NCBI RefSeq assembly: GCF_000368925.1
Contig: NZ_KB849756.1
Coordinates: 1,134,271 to 1,198,270, forward strand
Origin: Acinetobacter bereziniae LMG 1003 = CIP 70.12
Lineage (GTDB): Bacteria > Pseudomonadota > Gammaproteobacteria > Pseudomonadales > Moraxellaceae
DNA: 64,000 bases
Reading direction: 5' to 3'
Shown: positions 25,629 through 34,755 of the stretch, piece by piece
Numbering within the stretch: position 1 is the first letter of the stretch
Layout of the letters: every line of letters starts with the position of its first letter
Notes under the pieces: generated by a model
What the model was told of the DNA's origin: nothing
Database searches by the model: none
What the model saw: the letters and a program-made list of their open reading frames with translations, nothing else
Made by a program: the position numbers and the translations under genes

Positions 25629-26177
25629 ATGAAATTGAGTCTATTAAAAATTGCAACTTTATCTGCTTTGGCTATTTCTGGATCAGCTTTTGCTGCCGAT
25701 GCTGTAACAGTGAATGGCGGTACAGTTCACTTTACGGGTGAATTGGTAAATGCTGCATGCGCTGTGAGTACAGAATCTGCAAATCAAACTGTAGATTTAG
25801 GTCAATATCGTATTGCACGTTTAGAAGCAGCTGGTGACAAGACCACGCCAGTACCATTTCAAATCAAACTTGTAGACTGTGATCCGACAGTGCAAGCAAC
25901 TGCTGCTGTCGCATTCTATGGTCAAGCTGAAACATCAAATCCAAACTTACTTACAGTTTCTGCTGGTTCAAATGCTACTAGTGCAACAAATGTCGGAATT
26001 GAAATTTCGGATGATACTTCAAAAATCTTAGGTGTGAGTGGCTCAAGCTTCTCTACACCAAAAAACCTTATTGCAGGTGATAACACTCTTCAATTTAGTG
26101 CACGTTATGTTGCAACAGGTAAATCTACACCTGGTCAAGCCAATGCTGATGCAACATTTGTTGTGAAATATGAGTAA
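25629..26177 (+). CDS. Major fimbrial subunit, type 1 pilin family (cluster B)
   Basis: This 182-residue counterpart of the pilin at 15859 has the signal peptide LAISGSAFAA, GGTVHFTGELVNAACAVSTES, LVDCDP with the second cysteine, and the tail ATFVVKYE. Differences from copy A concentrate in the central surface segments (AETSNPNLLTVSAGSNAT), as expected for antigenic divergence. It is first in operon B. Confidence 0.93.
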   Translation: MKLSLLKIATLSALAISGSAFAADAVTVNGGTVHFTGELVNAACAVSTESANQTVDLGQYRIARLEAAGDKTTPVPFQIKLVDCDPTVQATAAVAFYGQAETSNPNLLTVSAGSNATSATNVGIEISDDTSKILGVSGSSFSTPKNLIAGDNTLQFSARYVATGKSTPGQANADATFVVKYE

Positions 26178-26247
26178 TTATTTACTTAAAAATTAATTAT
26201 TTCCCAAGAGTAATTATAACGTACTAAACATAATGGGCTTATTCATC

Positions 26248-26724
26248 ATGAAAAAATATATAACGCTGTTCGCTGGAATATTGGTTTGTTCTCATATTTA
26301 TGCTGATAGTTATGTATTTGGTGGACGGGCTCATTTTCGTGGGGTTCTAGTCCATGAAAGTTGTGCTATTTCTGTAGAAAAAAATAGACTGACGACGAAA
26401 ACTCCACACATCCCTGTTCAAATTCATTTTTCGTTTTGTCCCATGAGCATCTACGATAATCTTGCGATCGGTTTATCTGAACCAAACAAACATACACAAG
26501 AAATTTTCTTTACAACGCCTCAAGCAAAAAATGATTTTGATAAAGAAATTAATATTCAAGGCTACGAGTATATCAGCATAGGGCAACGGCTTATTCAATA
26601 TATTACTTTGCCTAAAGATGATCAAAATATTAAAGAAAAGAGCATAAATCTTTTTATTAATCATAACTTTGAAAATACTCTCGCACAATCACAGCATATT
26701 TTAATTTCTGTATTTTATCCATAA
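26248..26724 (+). CDS. Minor pilin-like secreted protein (cluster B)
   Basis: This 158-residue counterpart of the protein at 16471 has the signal peptide KKYITLFAGILVCSHIYA, then YVFGGRAHFRGVLVHESCAI and the ending HILISVFYP. The start was moved to the ATG at 26248 by comparison with copy A; an in-frame ATG at 26233 would add MGLFI without a better ribosome-binding site. This gene appears more diverged between clusters than the chaperone and usher. Confidence 0.7.
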   Translation: MKKYITLFAGILVCSHIYADSYVFGGRAHFRGVLVHESCAISVEKNRLTTKTPHIPVQIHFSFCPMSIYDNLAIGLSEPNKHTQEIFFTTPQAKNDFDKEINIQGYEYISIGQRLIQYITLPKDDQNIKEKSINLFINHNFENTLAQSQHILISVFYP

Positions 26725-26743
26725 ATGAATTCTAAGGGTCTAT

Positions 26744-27448
26744 ATGAACTTCAACTTATTAAAAAAAGGTATTCTGAATATAACCTTAGTCTGCTTGTCT
26801 TCTACAGGTTTTGCCAATACTGATGGTTTAGGCGGAATATCTCTTGGATCGACACGCGTAATTTATCCAGTGGATTCAAAACAAGTTTCACTTCCTATTC
26901 TCAATAGTAATGATAAAGGGCGCTTTTTAATTAATGCATGGGTTGAAGATCATAATGACAAGAAATCTAAAGATTTTCTTATTACTCCACCTTTATTTGT
27001 AGCAGAAGCAAAAACTGAAAACACACTCAGAATTATTAATATAGAGACTTCAGATTTGCCTCAAGATCGCGAGTCTGTATTTTGGATCAATGTGAAGGCA
27101 ATACCATCGATTGATAAGTCGACATTAGCAGATAAGAACATTTTACAGCTTGCTGTATTATCTCGAATCAAGCTTTTTGTTCGTCCAACAAATTTAAAAA
27201 CAAAACCTGAAGCCAGCTTAGAAACACTTAAATTCTCAAAAACTGCAGAGAGCATAATCGTCAATAATCCTTCGCCCTACCATGTCTCTTTTGTCAACCT
27301 TTATTTAGATGGTGAGAAGCTCCCTAATATTATGGCGATGCCATTTGCAGAAACAAAAATTTCGAGCACTTCGGGAATCAACTTAAGTTATCAAACCGTT
27401 AATGATTATGGTGGTTTAACACCTAAAGTCGATTTAACACTGAAGTAA
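26744..27448 (+). CDS. Periplasmic fimbrial chaperone, PapD family (cluster B)
   Basis: This 234-residue chaperone has the PapD features seen in copy A: GSTRVIYP, RESVFWINVKAIPSIDKS and LQLAVLSRIKLFVRP. Its signal peptide ends near TGFA. It is followed 5 bp later by the usher. Strong protein-level similarity to the chaperone at 16970 marks it as the duplicate. Confidence 0.95.
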   Translation: MNFNLLKKGILNITLVCLSSTGFANTDGLGGISLGSTRVIYPVDSKQVSLPILNSNDKGRFLINAWVEDHNDKKSKDFLITPPLFVAEAKTENTLRIINIETSDLPQDRESVFWINVKAIPSIDKSTLADKNILQLAVLSRIKLFVRPTNLKTKPEASLETLKFSKTAESIIVNNPSPYHVSFVNLYLDGEKLPNIMAMPFAETKISSTSGINLSYQTVNDYGGLTPKVDLTLK

Positions 27449-27453
27449 TCGCC

Positions 27454-30069
27454 ATGAATAATTTATTTTCAATACCATACAACAGTGTATGTATAAGCAA
27501 AAATATTTCACGCTATCCATTTGGGATTGTTGTGACAATGCTTATTTCAATCATTACAATCAGAGCTAATCATGCTGAGGAAGTATTTAACTCCGCATTT
27601 TTAACAGATAATTTATCCAATACTCAAATTTCTGATTTAACCCGATTTGAAAAATCATCGCATCAACTACCTGGTCTTTATCGAGTCGACGTATATGTCA
27701 ATGATCAATATATGTTTACTCGTGATATCAACTTTATTGAAAAGCCAAACACTCAGGACACTACGGGACTATTTCCTTGTTTAGACACGAAAACTTTACA
27801 AGGTTTTGGCGTAAATATAGCTCAATATGAGCAATTGTCTACAAATAAACAGTGTACTGACTTTAGCACGATCATTGAGGGTGCAAATAGCCAATTTCAG
27901 TTTGATAAACAAAAATTGATGATTAGCATACCTCAAGCAGCATTAAGCAATCAGATTCGTGGTTATATTCCTCCAGATCAATGGGATGAAGGAATCAATG
28001 GCTTATTTACCAACTACAGTCTTTCTGGTTATGACAACTCAAAAACGGATACCAACAGTCTTTTTTTACGTTTAGACAGTGGCATAAATCTTGGATCATG
28101 GCAATTGAGGCACTCAAGTAGCTGGAACTATAACACCTACAAAGAAAAAACATACAATCAATGGAATAATTTAAATACCTATCTACAAAAAACGATTATT
28201 CCATTAAAAAGCCAATTAATTATTGGAGATGGTTCAACAAATGGTGAGATTTTTGACAGCTTTGGTTACCGTGGCGTGCATTTATCAACATCGAGTGCGA
28301 TGTATCCAGACAGCCAACAAGGCTATGCTCCAACTATACGTGGTGTAGCCAAAACCAATGCTAAAGTGGTGATCAAGCAAAATGGCTATGTGATCCATCA
28401 AATTAATGTGGCGCCTGGACCCTTTCATATCCAAGATTTAAATCCTACCTCGATGAGTGGCGACCTTCTGGTCACTATTGAAGAAAACGATGGCTCAATT
28501 CAAAGCTTTGTTGTTCCCTATTCCACACTCCCAGTCCTACAACGTGAAGGTCGAACCAAATACAGTGTTGTTTTTGGTGAATACCGCAGTGGTAGAGATT
28601 CTCAAGATAATCCTTCCGTGGTGCAGGCAACTGCGATTCACGGACTGAAAAATGGAATCTCTGTGTATGCAGGAACACAATTTTCTCAAAAATATAAGAG
28701 CGCACTTATAGGTTTAGGCGCAAATCTTGGAAATTATGGTGCATTATCTTTTGATGTGACTCATGCAGATAGTGAATTAGCGGATCAGTCTACACACAGT
28801 GGGCAATCATTACGCTTTTTATATTCAAAATCGCTTTTAAGTTCTGGTACGACTTTTCAACTTCTTGGTTATCGCTACTCAACTAAGGGCTTTTATACCT
28901 TGAATGATGTTAGCTATAACAATATGAGCGGTTATGAACTTTCTGAAACGCACGATGGCAATCAAGCCAATACACCAATCATTACAGATTATTACAACTT
29001 ATATAATCCGCAAAAAGGGCGGCTAGAAGTCAATATTTCTCATTCTTTAGGTAACTATGGCTCACTGTTTGTCTCAGGAAATCAACAAACCTATTGGAAT
29101 ACCAATAAGAAGAATGAATGGGCGCAAGCAGGCTATGCTAACTCGTGGAAAGGATTAAATTATTCATTTTCAATCAGTCGTAACAAATATTCAGAAATTA
29201 ATCAAACTGACACCATGTATGCCATGAATATTTCCTTCCCTCTGGACAAATTATGGCCTAAAGCAAACTTCCAAAATAGTCCTGTGAATAATGCTTATAG
29301 TACTTTTTCAACTACTCAAAACTCGAATGGTCATGAATCTTACTTAACGGGTTTAAGTGGAACGTTACTCAAAGACCGAAATTTAAGTTATAGCATCAAC
29401 CAAGGTCATGTCAGTAACCAAGGAAGTATCGGTTCAGTCAGTTTAAATTATGAGGGTCGGTACGGCAGCATTGGTGCTGGCTATAACTATGATCAAAACT
29501 CAAATCAATTTACCTATAACGCTTCAGGTGGTGTGCTTGCCCATCGTGATGGTATTACTTTTGGTCAACCCTTAGGTGCTACCTCAATTTTGGTCAAAGC
29601 ACCGGGCGCAAAAGGGGTCAACATCGAAAATTATATTGGTGTGAAAACAGATTGGCGTGGCTATGCGATTGTTCCTTATGCCACTGAATACCGTGCCAAT
29701 CGTGTTGCACTCAACTCAAATAGCTTCAGCAATAATCTTGAAATCAGTAATAACGTCGAAAATGTAGTACCTATTCAAGGTGCTATTGTCCGAGCAACCT
29801 TCGACACCAGTATTGGGATGAGAGCACTGATTACGTTAACTCATAATGGCAAGTTTTTACCTTACGCAAGTAGCGTAGCTGAAATAGAAAGTTCAGCTCG
29901 AAGCATGGTCGGAGATGATGGTCGGGTCTATTTAACTGGGCTCCCGCTTAAAGGCACATTAGAAGTGAATTGGAATGAAACTGATGGAGGAAAGTGTGTG
30001 GCTAATTACGATATTTCAGAAATGGACTTAACCAAACCCGTTATTCAATTTGACCTTGAATGTAAATAA
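27454..30069 (+). CDS. Outer-membrane fimbrial usher, FimD/PapC family (cluster B)
   Basis: This 871-residue usher parallels copy A throughout: LPGLYRVDVYVNDQY, FDSFGYRGVHLST, GYAPTIRGVAKTNAKVVIK, FTYNASGGVLAHRDGITFGQ and the C-terminal cysteine pair (GGKCVANYD, FDLECK). Differences cluster in barrel loops, for example an inserted ELSETHDGNQ segment around residue 497. It is followed by a single adhesin gene after GGAG. Confidence 0.96.
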   Translation: MNNLFSIPYNSVCISKNISRYPFGIVVTMLISIITIRANHAEEVFNSAFLTDNLSNTQISDLTRFEKSSHQLPGLYRVDVYVNDQYMFTRDINFIEKPNTQDTTGLFPCLDTKTLQGFGVNIAQYEQLSTNKQCTDFSTIIEGANSQFQFDKQKLMISIPQAALSNQIRGYIPPDQWDEGINGLFTNYSLSGYDNSKTDTNSLFLRLDSGINLGSWQLRHSSSWNYNTYKEKTYNQWNNLNTYLQKTIIPLKSQLIIGDGSTNGEIFDSFGYRGVHLSTSSAMYPDSQQGYAPTIRGVAKTNAKVVIKQNGYVIHQINVAPGPFHIQDLNPTSMSGDLLVTIEENDGSIQSFVVPYSTLPVLQREGRTKYSVVFGEYRSGRDSQDNPSVVQATAIHGLKNGISVYAGTQFSQKYKSALIGLGANLGNYGALSFDVTHADSELADQSTHSGQSLRFLYSKSLLSSGTTFQLLGYRYSTKGFYTLNDVSYNNMSGYELSETHDGNQANTPIITDYYNLYNPQKGRLEVNISHSLGNYGSLFVSGNQQTYWNTNKKNEWAQAGYANSWKGLNYSFSISRNKYSEINQTDTMYAMNISFPLDKLWPKANFQNSPVNNAYSTFSTTQNSNGHESYLTGLSGTLLKDRNLSYSINQGHVSNQGSIGSVSLNYEGRYGSIGAGYNYDQNSNQFTYNASGGVLAHRDGITFGQPLGATSILVKAPGAKGVNIENYIGVKTDWRGYAIVPYATEYRANRVALNSNSFSNNLEISNNVENVVPIQGAIVRATFDTSIGMRALITLTHNGKFLPYASSVAEIESSARSMVGDDGRVYLTGLPLKGTLEVNWNETDGGKCVANYDISEMDLTKPVIQFDLECK

Positions 30070-30074
30070 GGAGA

Positions 30075-31091
30075 GTGTATATGAAAGTTAAGCTTTTAAT
30101 CTCTTCCCTATTATTACTTGGTTCTACCCAGTGTTTTGCAATTTCATGCTGGAATAGTAAAGGGCAAGGCGTTGTGGATGAAGTTTTCTATGATCTTTCC
30201 AATAGCTTCAGTAGTTCCAATAATGCTGTTGGACAAATTGTAGAAATCAGAAAAAACTTCTCGGCACAAGTATATGCAGTATGTGAACCCCATAGTTCAG
30301 GTATCAGTGGTAATCGAACTAAGCGTAGTTATGTTACAGATTTGCCAATTGTTGAAACAATCGGACGTTATCAATATCTACCTATTAATGATTATTTGGT
30401 CGGTGCAATGAAAATTACTGATAGTATCGCTGGTGATTTTTATCCGCCAGCAAATTATGTACAGATGGGCTATGACGCCAATGTCAGTACAGGCAGACCT
30501 TTTGGAGTTAGGGATTCAAACTTTACCTTTAGGCTTAAAGTGATCAAGCCATTTATTGACTTTGTCCCTATTCCTAAAAAGACCATGTTTACCGTATATG
30601 TCTCAATAGGCACAGGCGATCCATTAACTTTTCCTGTTTATACAGTGAGTTACAGCGGTTCTGTCAATGTACCTCAAAGTTGTAAAATTGGGACAAGTGA
30701 AATTGTAGAAATTCCTTTTGGCGATATCCCAGCAGTTGCATTTAGTAATGCAGGACCTGGAAATAAACCAAGCAATGTCAAGGTAGAAACACGGACACTA
30801 GGAATTCAATGCACCAATATCAATGCACAAGCCATGCTGACACTTCGAATTGAAGCAGAAAGAGCGAACGGAAATATAATGATTTCAGATAATCCAGATA
30901 TTGGATTTCAGATGGCAGATCAAAACAATAACATTTTGACTCCCAATAATATTAACAGTGTCATTCCCTTTAATCTGCAGCAACAACCTGCCAACGTAAC
31001 CATTAAAGCTTGGCCTATCAGTTTAACAGGCAAAACACCTCAAGTTGGACCTTTTAAATCAAGAGGTTATCTCCGAGTAGATTTTGAGTAG
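30075..31091 (+). CDS. Fimbrial tip adhesin-like protein (cluster B)
   Basis: This 338-residue protein starts MYMKVKLLISSLLLLGSTQCFA (signal peptide) and continues ISCWNSKGQG, matching the two-domain adhesins of cluster A. The C-terminal pilin domain includes NVPQSCKIGTSEIVEIPFGDI and ends SRGYLRVDFE. Only one adhesin is present here, against two in cluster A, and its N-terminal domain differs more from copy A than its C-terminal domain does. A second ATG at 30081 fits the GGAG site at 30070-30073 about equally well. Confidence 0.85.
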   Translation: MYMKVKLLISSLLLLGSTQCFAISCWNSKGQGVVDEVFYDLSNSFSSSNNAVGQIVEIRKNFSAQVYAVCEPHSSGISGNRTKRSYVTDLPIVETIGRYQYLPINDYLVGAMKITDSIAGDFYPPANYVQMGYDANVSTGRPFGVRDSNFTFRLKVIKPFIDFVPIPKKTMFTVYVSIGTGDPLTFPVYTVSYSGSVNVPQSCKIGTSEIVEIPFGDIPAVAFSNAGPGNKPSNVKVETRTLGIQCTNINAQAMLTLRIEAERANGNIMISDNPDIGFQMADQNNNILTPNNINSVIPFNLQQQPANVTIKAWPISLTGKTPQVGPFKSRGYLRVDFE

Positions 31092-31096
31092 AAAAA

Positions 31097-31633
31097 ATGA
31101 AAAATATAGTAGCGTTTATGGTGATTTTTTGTTCCAGCATTCATCAACACTCTAATGCTCAAGATTCCAGCGTTGAATTAGGGCGTGTAAACATTGAACT
31201 TTCTGGCAATGTAACGACTGTAACTTGCGGTGTCTTAAATTCTGAGCAAGATAAATATATTCATCTTGGCACAATTGCAACCAAAGATTTACCGTCTGTT
31301 GGCAGTCAATCCAAAGCCATCCCAATTCCTTTTGAAATGAGTAATTGCCCTCCAAATGGAAGCGTGACGATTACTTTTGAGGGGGTGCGTGATTCTGATA
31401 ATGCTGAACTGCTTGCCATCGATGATTTGGTAAATAAAGCCGAGAATATTGCAATAGAAATTAGAGATCAAAACAAGAAACGCTTAGCTTTGGGCAAAAA
31501 AAGTGAAGAATTCATCGTAGACAGTAACGGTAAGGTTTCTACACTATTTTATGCTAATTATATCGTAACCAAAGCGCAAGCAAAAGCAGGGCTAGCGAAT
31601 GCAAACGCTCAATTTTCTATAGAGTATCAATGA
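31097..31633 (+). CDS. Fimbrial subunit, pilin family, last gene of operon B
   Basis: This 178-residue counterpart of the protein at 22510 has a signal peptide ending near SNAQ, IELSGNVTTVTCGVLN, MSNCPPNGSVTITF and the tail NAQFSIEYQ. The disulfide cysteines and C-terminal zipper are conserved. It starts 5 bp after the adhesin stop. Confidence 0.9.
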   Translation: MKNIVAFMVIFCSSIHQHSNAQDSSVELGRVNIELSGNVTTVTCGVLNSEQDKYIHLGTIATKDLPSVGSQSKAIPIPFEMSNCPPNGSVTITFEGVRDSDNAELLAIDDLVNKAENIAIEIRDQNKKRLALGKKSEEFIVDSNGKVSTLFYANYIVTKAQAKAGLANANAQFSIEYQ

Positions 31634-31890
31634 GAGAACATTATGATGAATCTACGTAAATTAATATTATAGTAAATCAGTAAAAACCAGAATAAACCCA
31701 GTTAAAACAAAAACTTAGGATTTATTCTAAACTTAAAAACTTAACACACTAAATGGACTGATTTTCTTAAAAAGCAATTTGTCTTTATATTTGTTTTGCC
31801 TCTGTAATCAAAAAACAAAAGTTAAAATTTACCCCTAATGATTTTAAATCAAATTAACAAGTATGTCAAATTAAAGTAATTGGAGGAGTG

Positions 31891-32949
31891 ATGAAATCAT
31901 TTTTAAAAACCAAAAGTGTAACAACAAGTTTAGCGGGCTTATTAGATGAATTTTGCAAAAAAAATCATCTAATATCACCTAAAAAGACTCAAAGTAGTTT
32001 GAATGATCACATTACTTTTGGAGAATGGTTGAAGAAAATCAAAACCATTGATAAGCAGTATCCTCATGAAGGTTTAGGGTTGGATATGGGTAGATTATTT
32101 CAACCTAATCATATCGGTGTCGTTGCTTATATTGCACAATCCAGCAATACGCTATCAGACTACATTCAAATCTTACCTAAATATGAAAAACTTTGGTTCA
32201 ATTATCTTCCCAAAAAAATTCGTGTTGAAACCGATACTTTTTCAATATCGTGGGAAAAACCCTCCTACTTACAAGCAGGTATTTATATTCAAGAAAGCAA
32301 GGTTGTTGAAGAAATGCATGTAGCAATCATCTATCAACAATTCAAACAACTTCTGGACGATGAAGAAAATATTTTCCTGAGCTTAGAACTAGCGATACCC
32401 GAGCCGAAAGATTTGGAAAAATATATGCGATATTTTAAGTGCCCCATCCAATTTAATACTGAACAAACTAAAATTATTTTGTCCAGTTCTCTTCTGCATA
32501 TTCCATTTAAAAGTCATGACCCCAATCTTTTGACAATTCTGACTAACCATGCCAATACATTACTCAAAAAAATGCCGAAACAAGATTCATTAAGAGAACT
32601 TGTCAATTTGAGTATTTTACGAGCTTTAGAAAGTAGTGATGTTAAAATTCAAACAATTGCTAAGTCTTTAAATACCTCACCTAGACTATTGCAAATTGAT
32701 TTAAAGAAGAATGGATTATCCTTTAGAAATATTTTAAACAGTATCCGTCAAAGTTTGGCAAAGAAATATCTGAAAAATTGTAGCCTACTGATTGTCGACA
32801 TCGCATTTTTACTCGGCTATAAAGATCAAACCTCTTTTAATCGAGCCTTTAAGGCTTGGACTGGAATATCACCTTCAGAATGGAGAAAACGTCATATCGA
32901 TAAAAATATGAATGCAATAAATCCTAAATTTTGTTCTTATACGGAATGA
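31891..32949 (+). CDS. AraC-family regulator with OruR/ArgR-type N-domain (cluster B)
   Basis: This 352-residue paralogue of the regulator at 23331 has LGLDMGRLFQPNHIGVVAYIAQ in the N-domain and IAKSLNTSPRLLQIDLKKNG, then IAFLLGYKDQTSFNRAF in the DNA-binding domain. The ATG at 31891 was preferred over the GTG at 31888 given GGAGG at 31882-31886. The recognition helices differ from copy A (SPRLLQIDLKKNG against SPRMLQRDLRDRG), so the two may bind partly different sites. Confidence 0.92.
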   Translation: MKSFLKTKSVTTSLAGLLDEFCKKNHLISPKKTQSSLNDHITFGEWLKKIKTIDKQYPHEGLGLDMGRLFQPNHIGVVAYIAQSSNTLSDYIQILPKYEKLWFNYLPKKIRVETDTFSISWEKPSYLQAGIYIQESKVVEEMHVAIIYQQFKQLLDDEENIFLSLELAIPEPKDLEKYMRYFKCPIQFNTEQTKIILSSSLLHIPFKSHDPNLLTILTNHANTLLKKMPKQDSLRELVNLSILRALESSDVKIQTIAKSLNTSPRLLQIDLKKNGLSFRNILNSIRQSLAKKYLKNCSLLIVDIAFLLGYKDQTSFNRAFKAWTGISPSEWRKRHIDKNMNAINPKFCSYTE

Positions 32950-33403
32950 TCAAAGTATATGATTTATAACTAGTTTAATTTAATCTTGAAAGCGCTTTCA
33001 CTAGATCAAATCACAATTTCACAACTACTGAATATCTTGAATATAGATCCATACAAAAAGTGTATGAGGCAATTTTTCATACAAGATAATGAGACTAACT
33101 ATGTTTGTTTAAAAACATAATTTTCCGCTAAGTATTATATTTTCTTGATAATATTAGGAATCATTAAGCTTATTATTTGAATTATTTTTACTTCTCTCCA
33201 AAAATCACCTTTGGATTTCATATTTGCAAATATTTTTACCATATTAAACAATATATTGATATAAATTCTCCTCCAACTCATAAATGCTAAACATCTCTAT
33301 AAAAAAACTCATTTTGTTAAAAATGACAAGAAATCATGTGCAATATGGAAAGTCTATTGCTCTTTTTTTAAATAAAATTATTAAAAAATGGAGGTATAAA
33401 GTT
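32950..33403 (+). other. Intergenic, no gene seen apart from a palindrome
   Basis: About 450 bp between the AraC-type gene and the small-protein gene of cluster B. It contains the palindrome at 32987-33000 and AT-rich DNA. An in-frame ATG at 33284 could extend the small protein by 40 residues, but nothing comparable exists in cluster A and it has no ribosome-binding site. Confidence 0.5.
32987..33000. promoter_or_regulatory. 14-bp palindrome resembling a LacI-family operator
   Basis: TGAAAGCGCTTTCA is a perfect palindrome with the central CG and AAGCGCTT core characteristic of LacI/GalR-family sites. It lies 38 bp after the AraC-type stop and about 400 bp before the small-protein gene. No LacI-family gene is in the window, so significance is uncertain. 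Confidence 0.35.
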
Positions 33404-33610
33404 TTGCTAAAAAAAGTAACCAAACAAAAACTGAAACGTACCTATCTACGAAAAGGTGATCATAGTCTAGTCTTGATTGCAAGCTTTCTGACGCATGTTA
33501 AATATTTAGGTTGGAGTGATGAGCAAATTAAGGAAACATTACAAGATGCAAGAAGTAAAGACTATGAATATTTATATGAAACATTAAAAAGAGCTGTAGA
33601 AGTACAATAA
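33404..33610 (+). CDS. Conserved small basic protein of unknown function (cluster B)
   Basis: The protein is 68 residues if started at the TTG at 33404, which has GGAGG at 33390-33394 and aligns with the GTG start of the cluster A copy. The core KRTYLRKGDHSLVLIASF, then THVKYLGWSDEQ and LKRAVE, matches that copy closely, with a stretch of identical residues around the HVKYLGWS segment. No known domain is recognised. Its retention in both clusters, after the AraC-type regulator, suggests a role tied to the fimbrial locus. Confidence 0.75.
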   Translation: MLKKVTKQKLKRTYLRKGDHSLVLIASFLTHVKYLGWSDEQIKETLQDARSKDYEYLYETLKRAVEVQ

Positions 33611-33693
33611 GGACTAAGCTACAGCTCTTAGATTTTTATACTATTATTAAAATAAATAGCTACATTAAATTAAAAGTAAAATCATCATTCAAC

Positions 33694-34650
33694 TTATAAA
33701 TCCAGTACTAATCTCCGACCTTTGGCACGAGAAACGCAGATCATCATCGACTGTTGAGAAGACTTTTCATCATCGCTCAAATACTGATCAAAATGTTCTG
33801 CTTCACCCTCAATAATTGTAGTTTCACAAGTCCCACAAACCCCTTCACGGCAGAGACATTCCACATCAATATTTAATGCTTCAATGGCTTGTAGAATCGT
33901 TTGATTGCCTTGTACTTCAACTTCCTGATTAGATTTCGCCAGTACCACCGTAAAAGCTTCACCCTCTTCAGGCACAGTTGAAGCAAATTGTTCCCAATGA
34001 ATATATTCATCACGATAACGATGAAAATTACAACGATCAATCACAGCATCAATCATCGGCTTAGGTCCACATACATATATATGTGTTGCTTTAGGTTGTG
34101 ATGCGATCAGTTGATCGAGGTCAAGGCTTTTGCCTTCTGAGTCGACATAGCTAAAAATATGTGCTGAATGTTTTTGTTTAAGTTCTTCTAATAATGCTGC
34201 ATGTTCTGGTGAACGAAAAGCATAATGCAACTCGTAGTCTGCGCCACGCGCCGCCAGCTCCTCCATTTGAGGTACAAACGGCGTAATACCGATCCCACCA
34301 GCAATTAAAATATGCTTGCTACCATTTTCAGCCAGAGGAAATAGATTTTTAGGCTCAGAAATGACGATTTCACACCCTTCTAGACACTGATCATGCATAT
34401 ACACTGATCCGCCTTTGCCTTCGACATCCTTACGCACACAGACCTGATAAGTCGAGAGATCTTCAGCACAACTCATCAGTGAATAAGCATTGGAAAGCTG
34501 ATCATTCATTTTCACAATGATATGGCTACCGCCATTGAATTGAGGGAAATTTTGTCCATCCTGACGTTTAAATGTAAATCGTTTGATCAATGGGGTGAGT
34601 TGTTCTACTCGAGTAACCACTGATGGAAACATTTCATAATGACTTGCCAT
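33694..34650 (-). CDS. cntB: Carnitine monooxygenase reductase subunit (CntB/YeaX type)
   Basis: This 318-residue reductase has an FMN/FAD-binding N-domain (IKRFTFKR, NAYSLMSC), an NAD-binding segment (HILIAGGIGITPFVPQM, then YVCGPKPMIDAV) and a C-terminal [2Fe-2S] ferredoxin domain (ECLCREGVCGTCETT). This domain order, with the ferredoxin last, is that of phthalate-dioxygenase-reductase-type proteins and of CntB. It supplies electrons to CntA. The ATG at 34650 follows AGAGGA on the minus strand; the longer frame to 34686 has no such support. It is the last gene of the carnitine operon. Confidence 0.94.
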   Translation of the reverse strand: MASHYEMFPSVVTRVEQLTPLIKRFTFKRQDGQNFPQFNGGSHIIVKMNDQLSNAYSLMSCAEDLSTYQVCVRKDVEGKGGSVYMHDQCLEGCEIVISEPKNLFPLAENGSKHILIAGGIGITPFVPQMEELAARGADYELHYAFRSPEHAALLEELKQKHSAHIFSYVDSEGKSLDLDQLIASQPKATHIYVCGPKPMIDAVIDRCNFHRYRDEYIHWEQFASTVPEEGEAFTVVLAKSNQEVEVQGNQTILQAIEALNIDVECLCREGVCGTCETTIIEGEAEHFDQYLSDDEKSSQQSMMICVSRAKGRRLVLDL

Positions 34651-34755
34651 GTCTAAATCCTCTTTACCACATGCTGCTTCATACAAGCATTTCTTAATTT
34701 TAAGCGCAGATTTCAGGCTGGCTAATCTTCACTGATCGACCAACCTGTGTTGTTG

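Noticed and set aside
33284..33403. A 40-residue N-terminal extension of the cluster B small protein
   Set aside because: The counterpart at 24876 lacks it, and the strong GGAGG site is positioned for the TTG at 33404.
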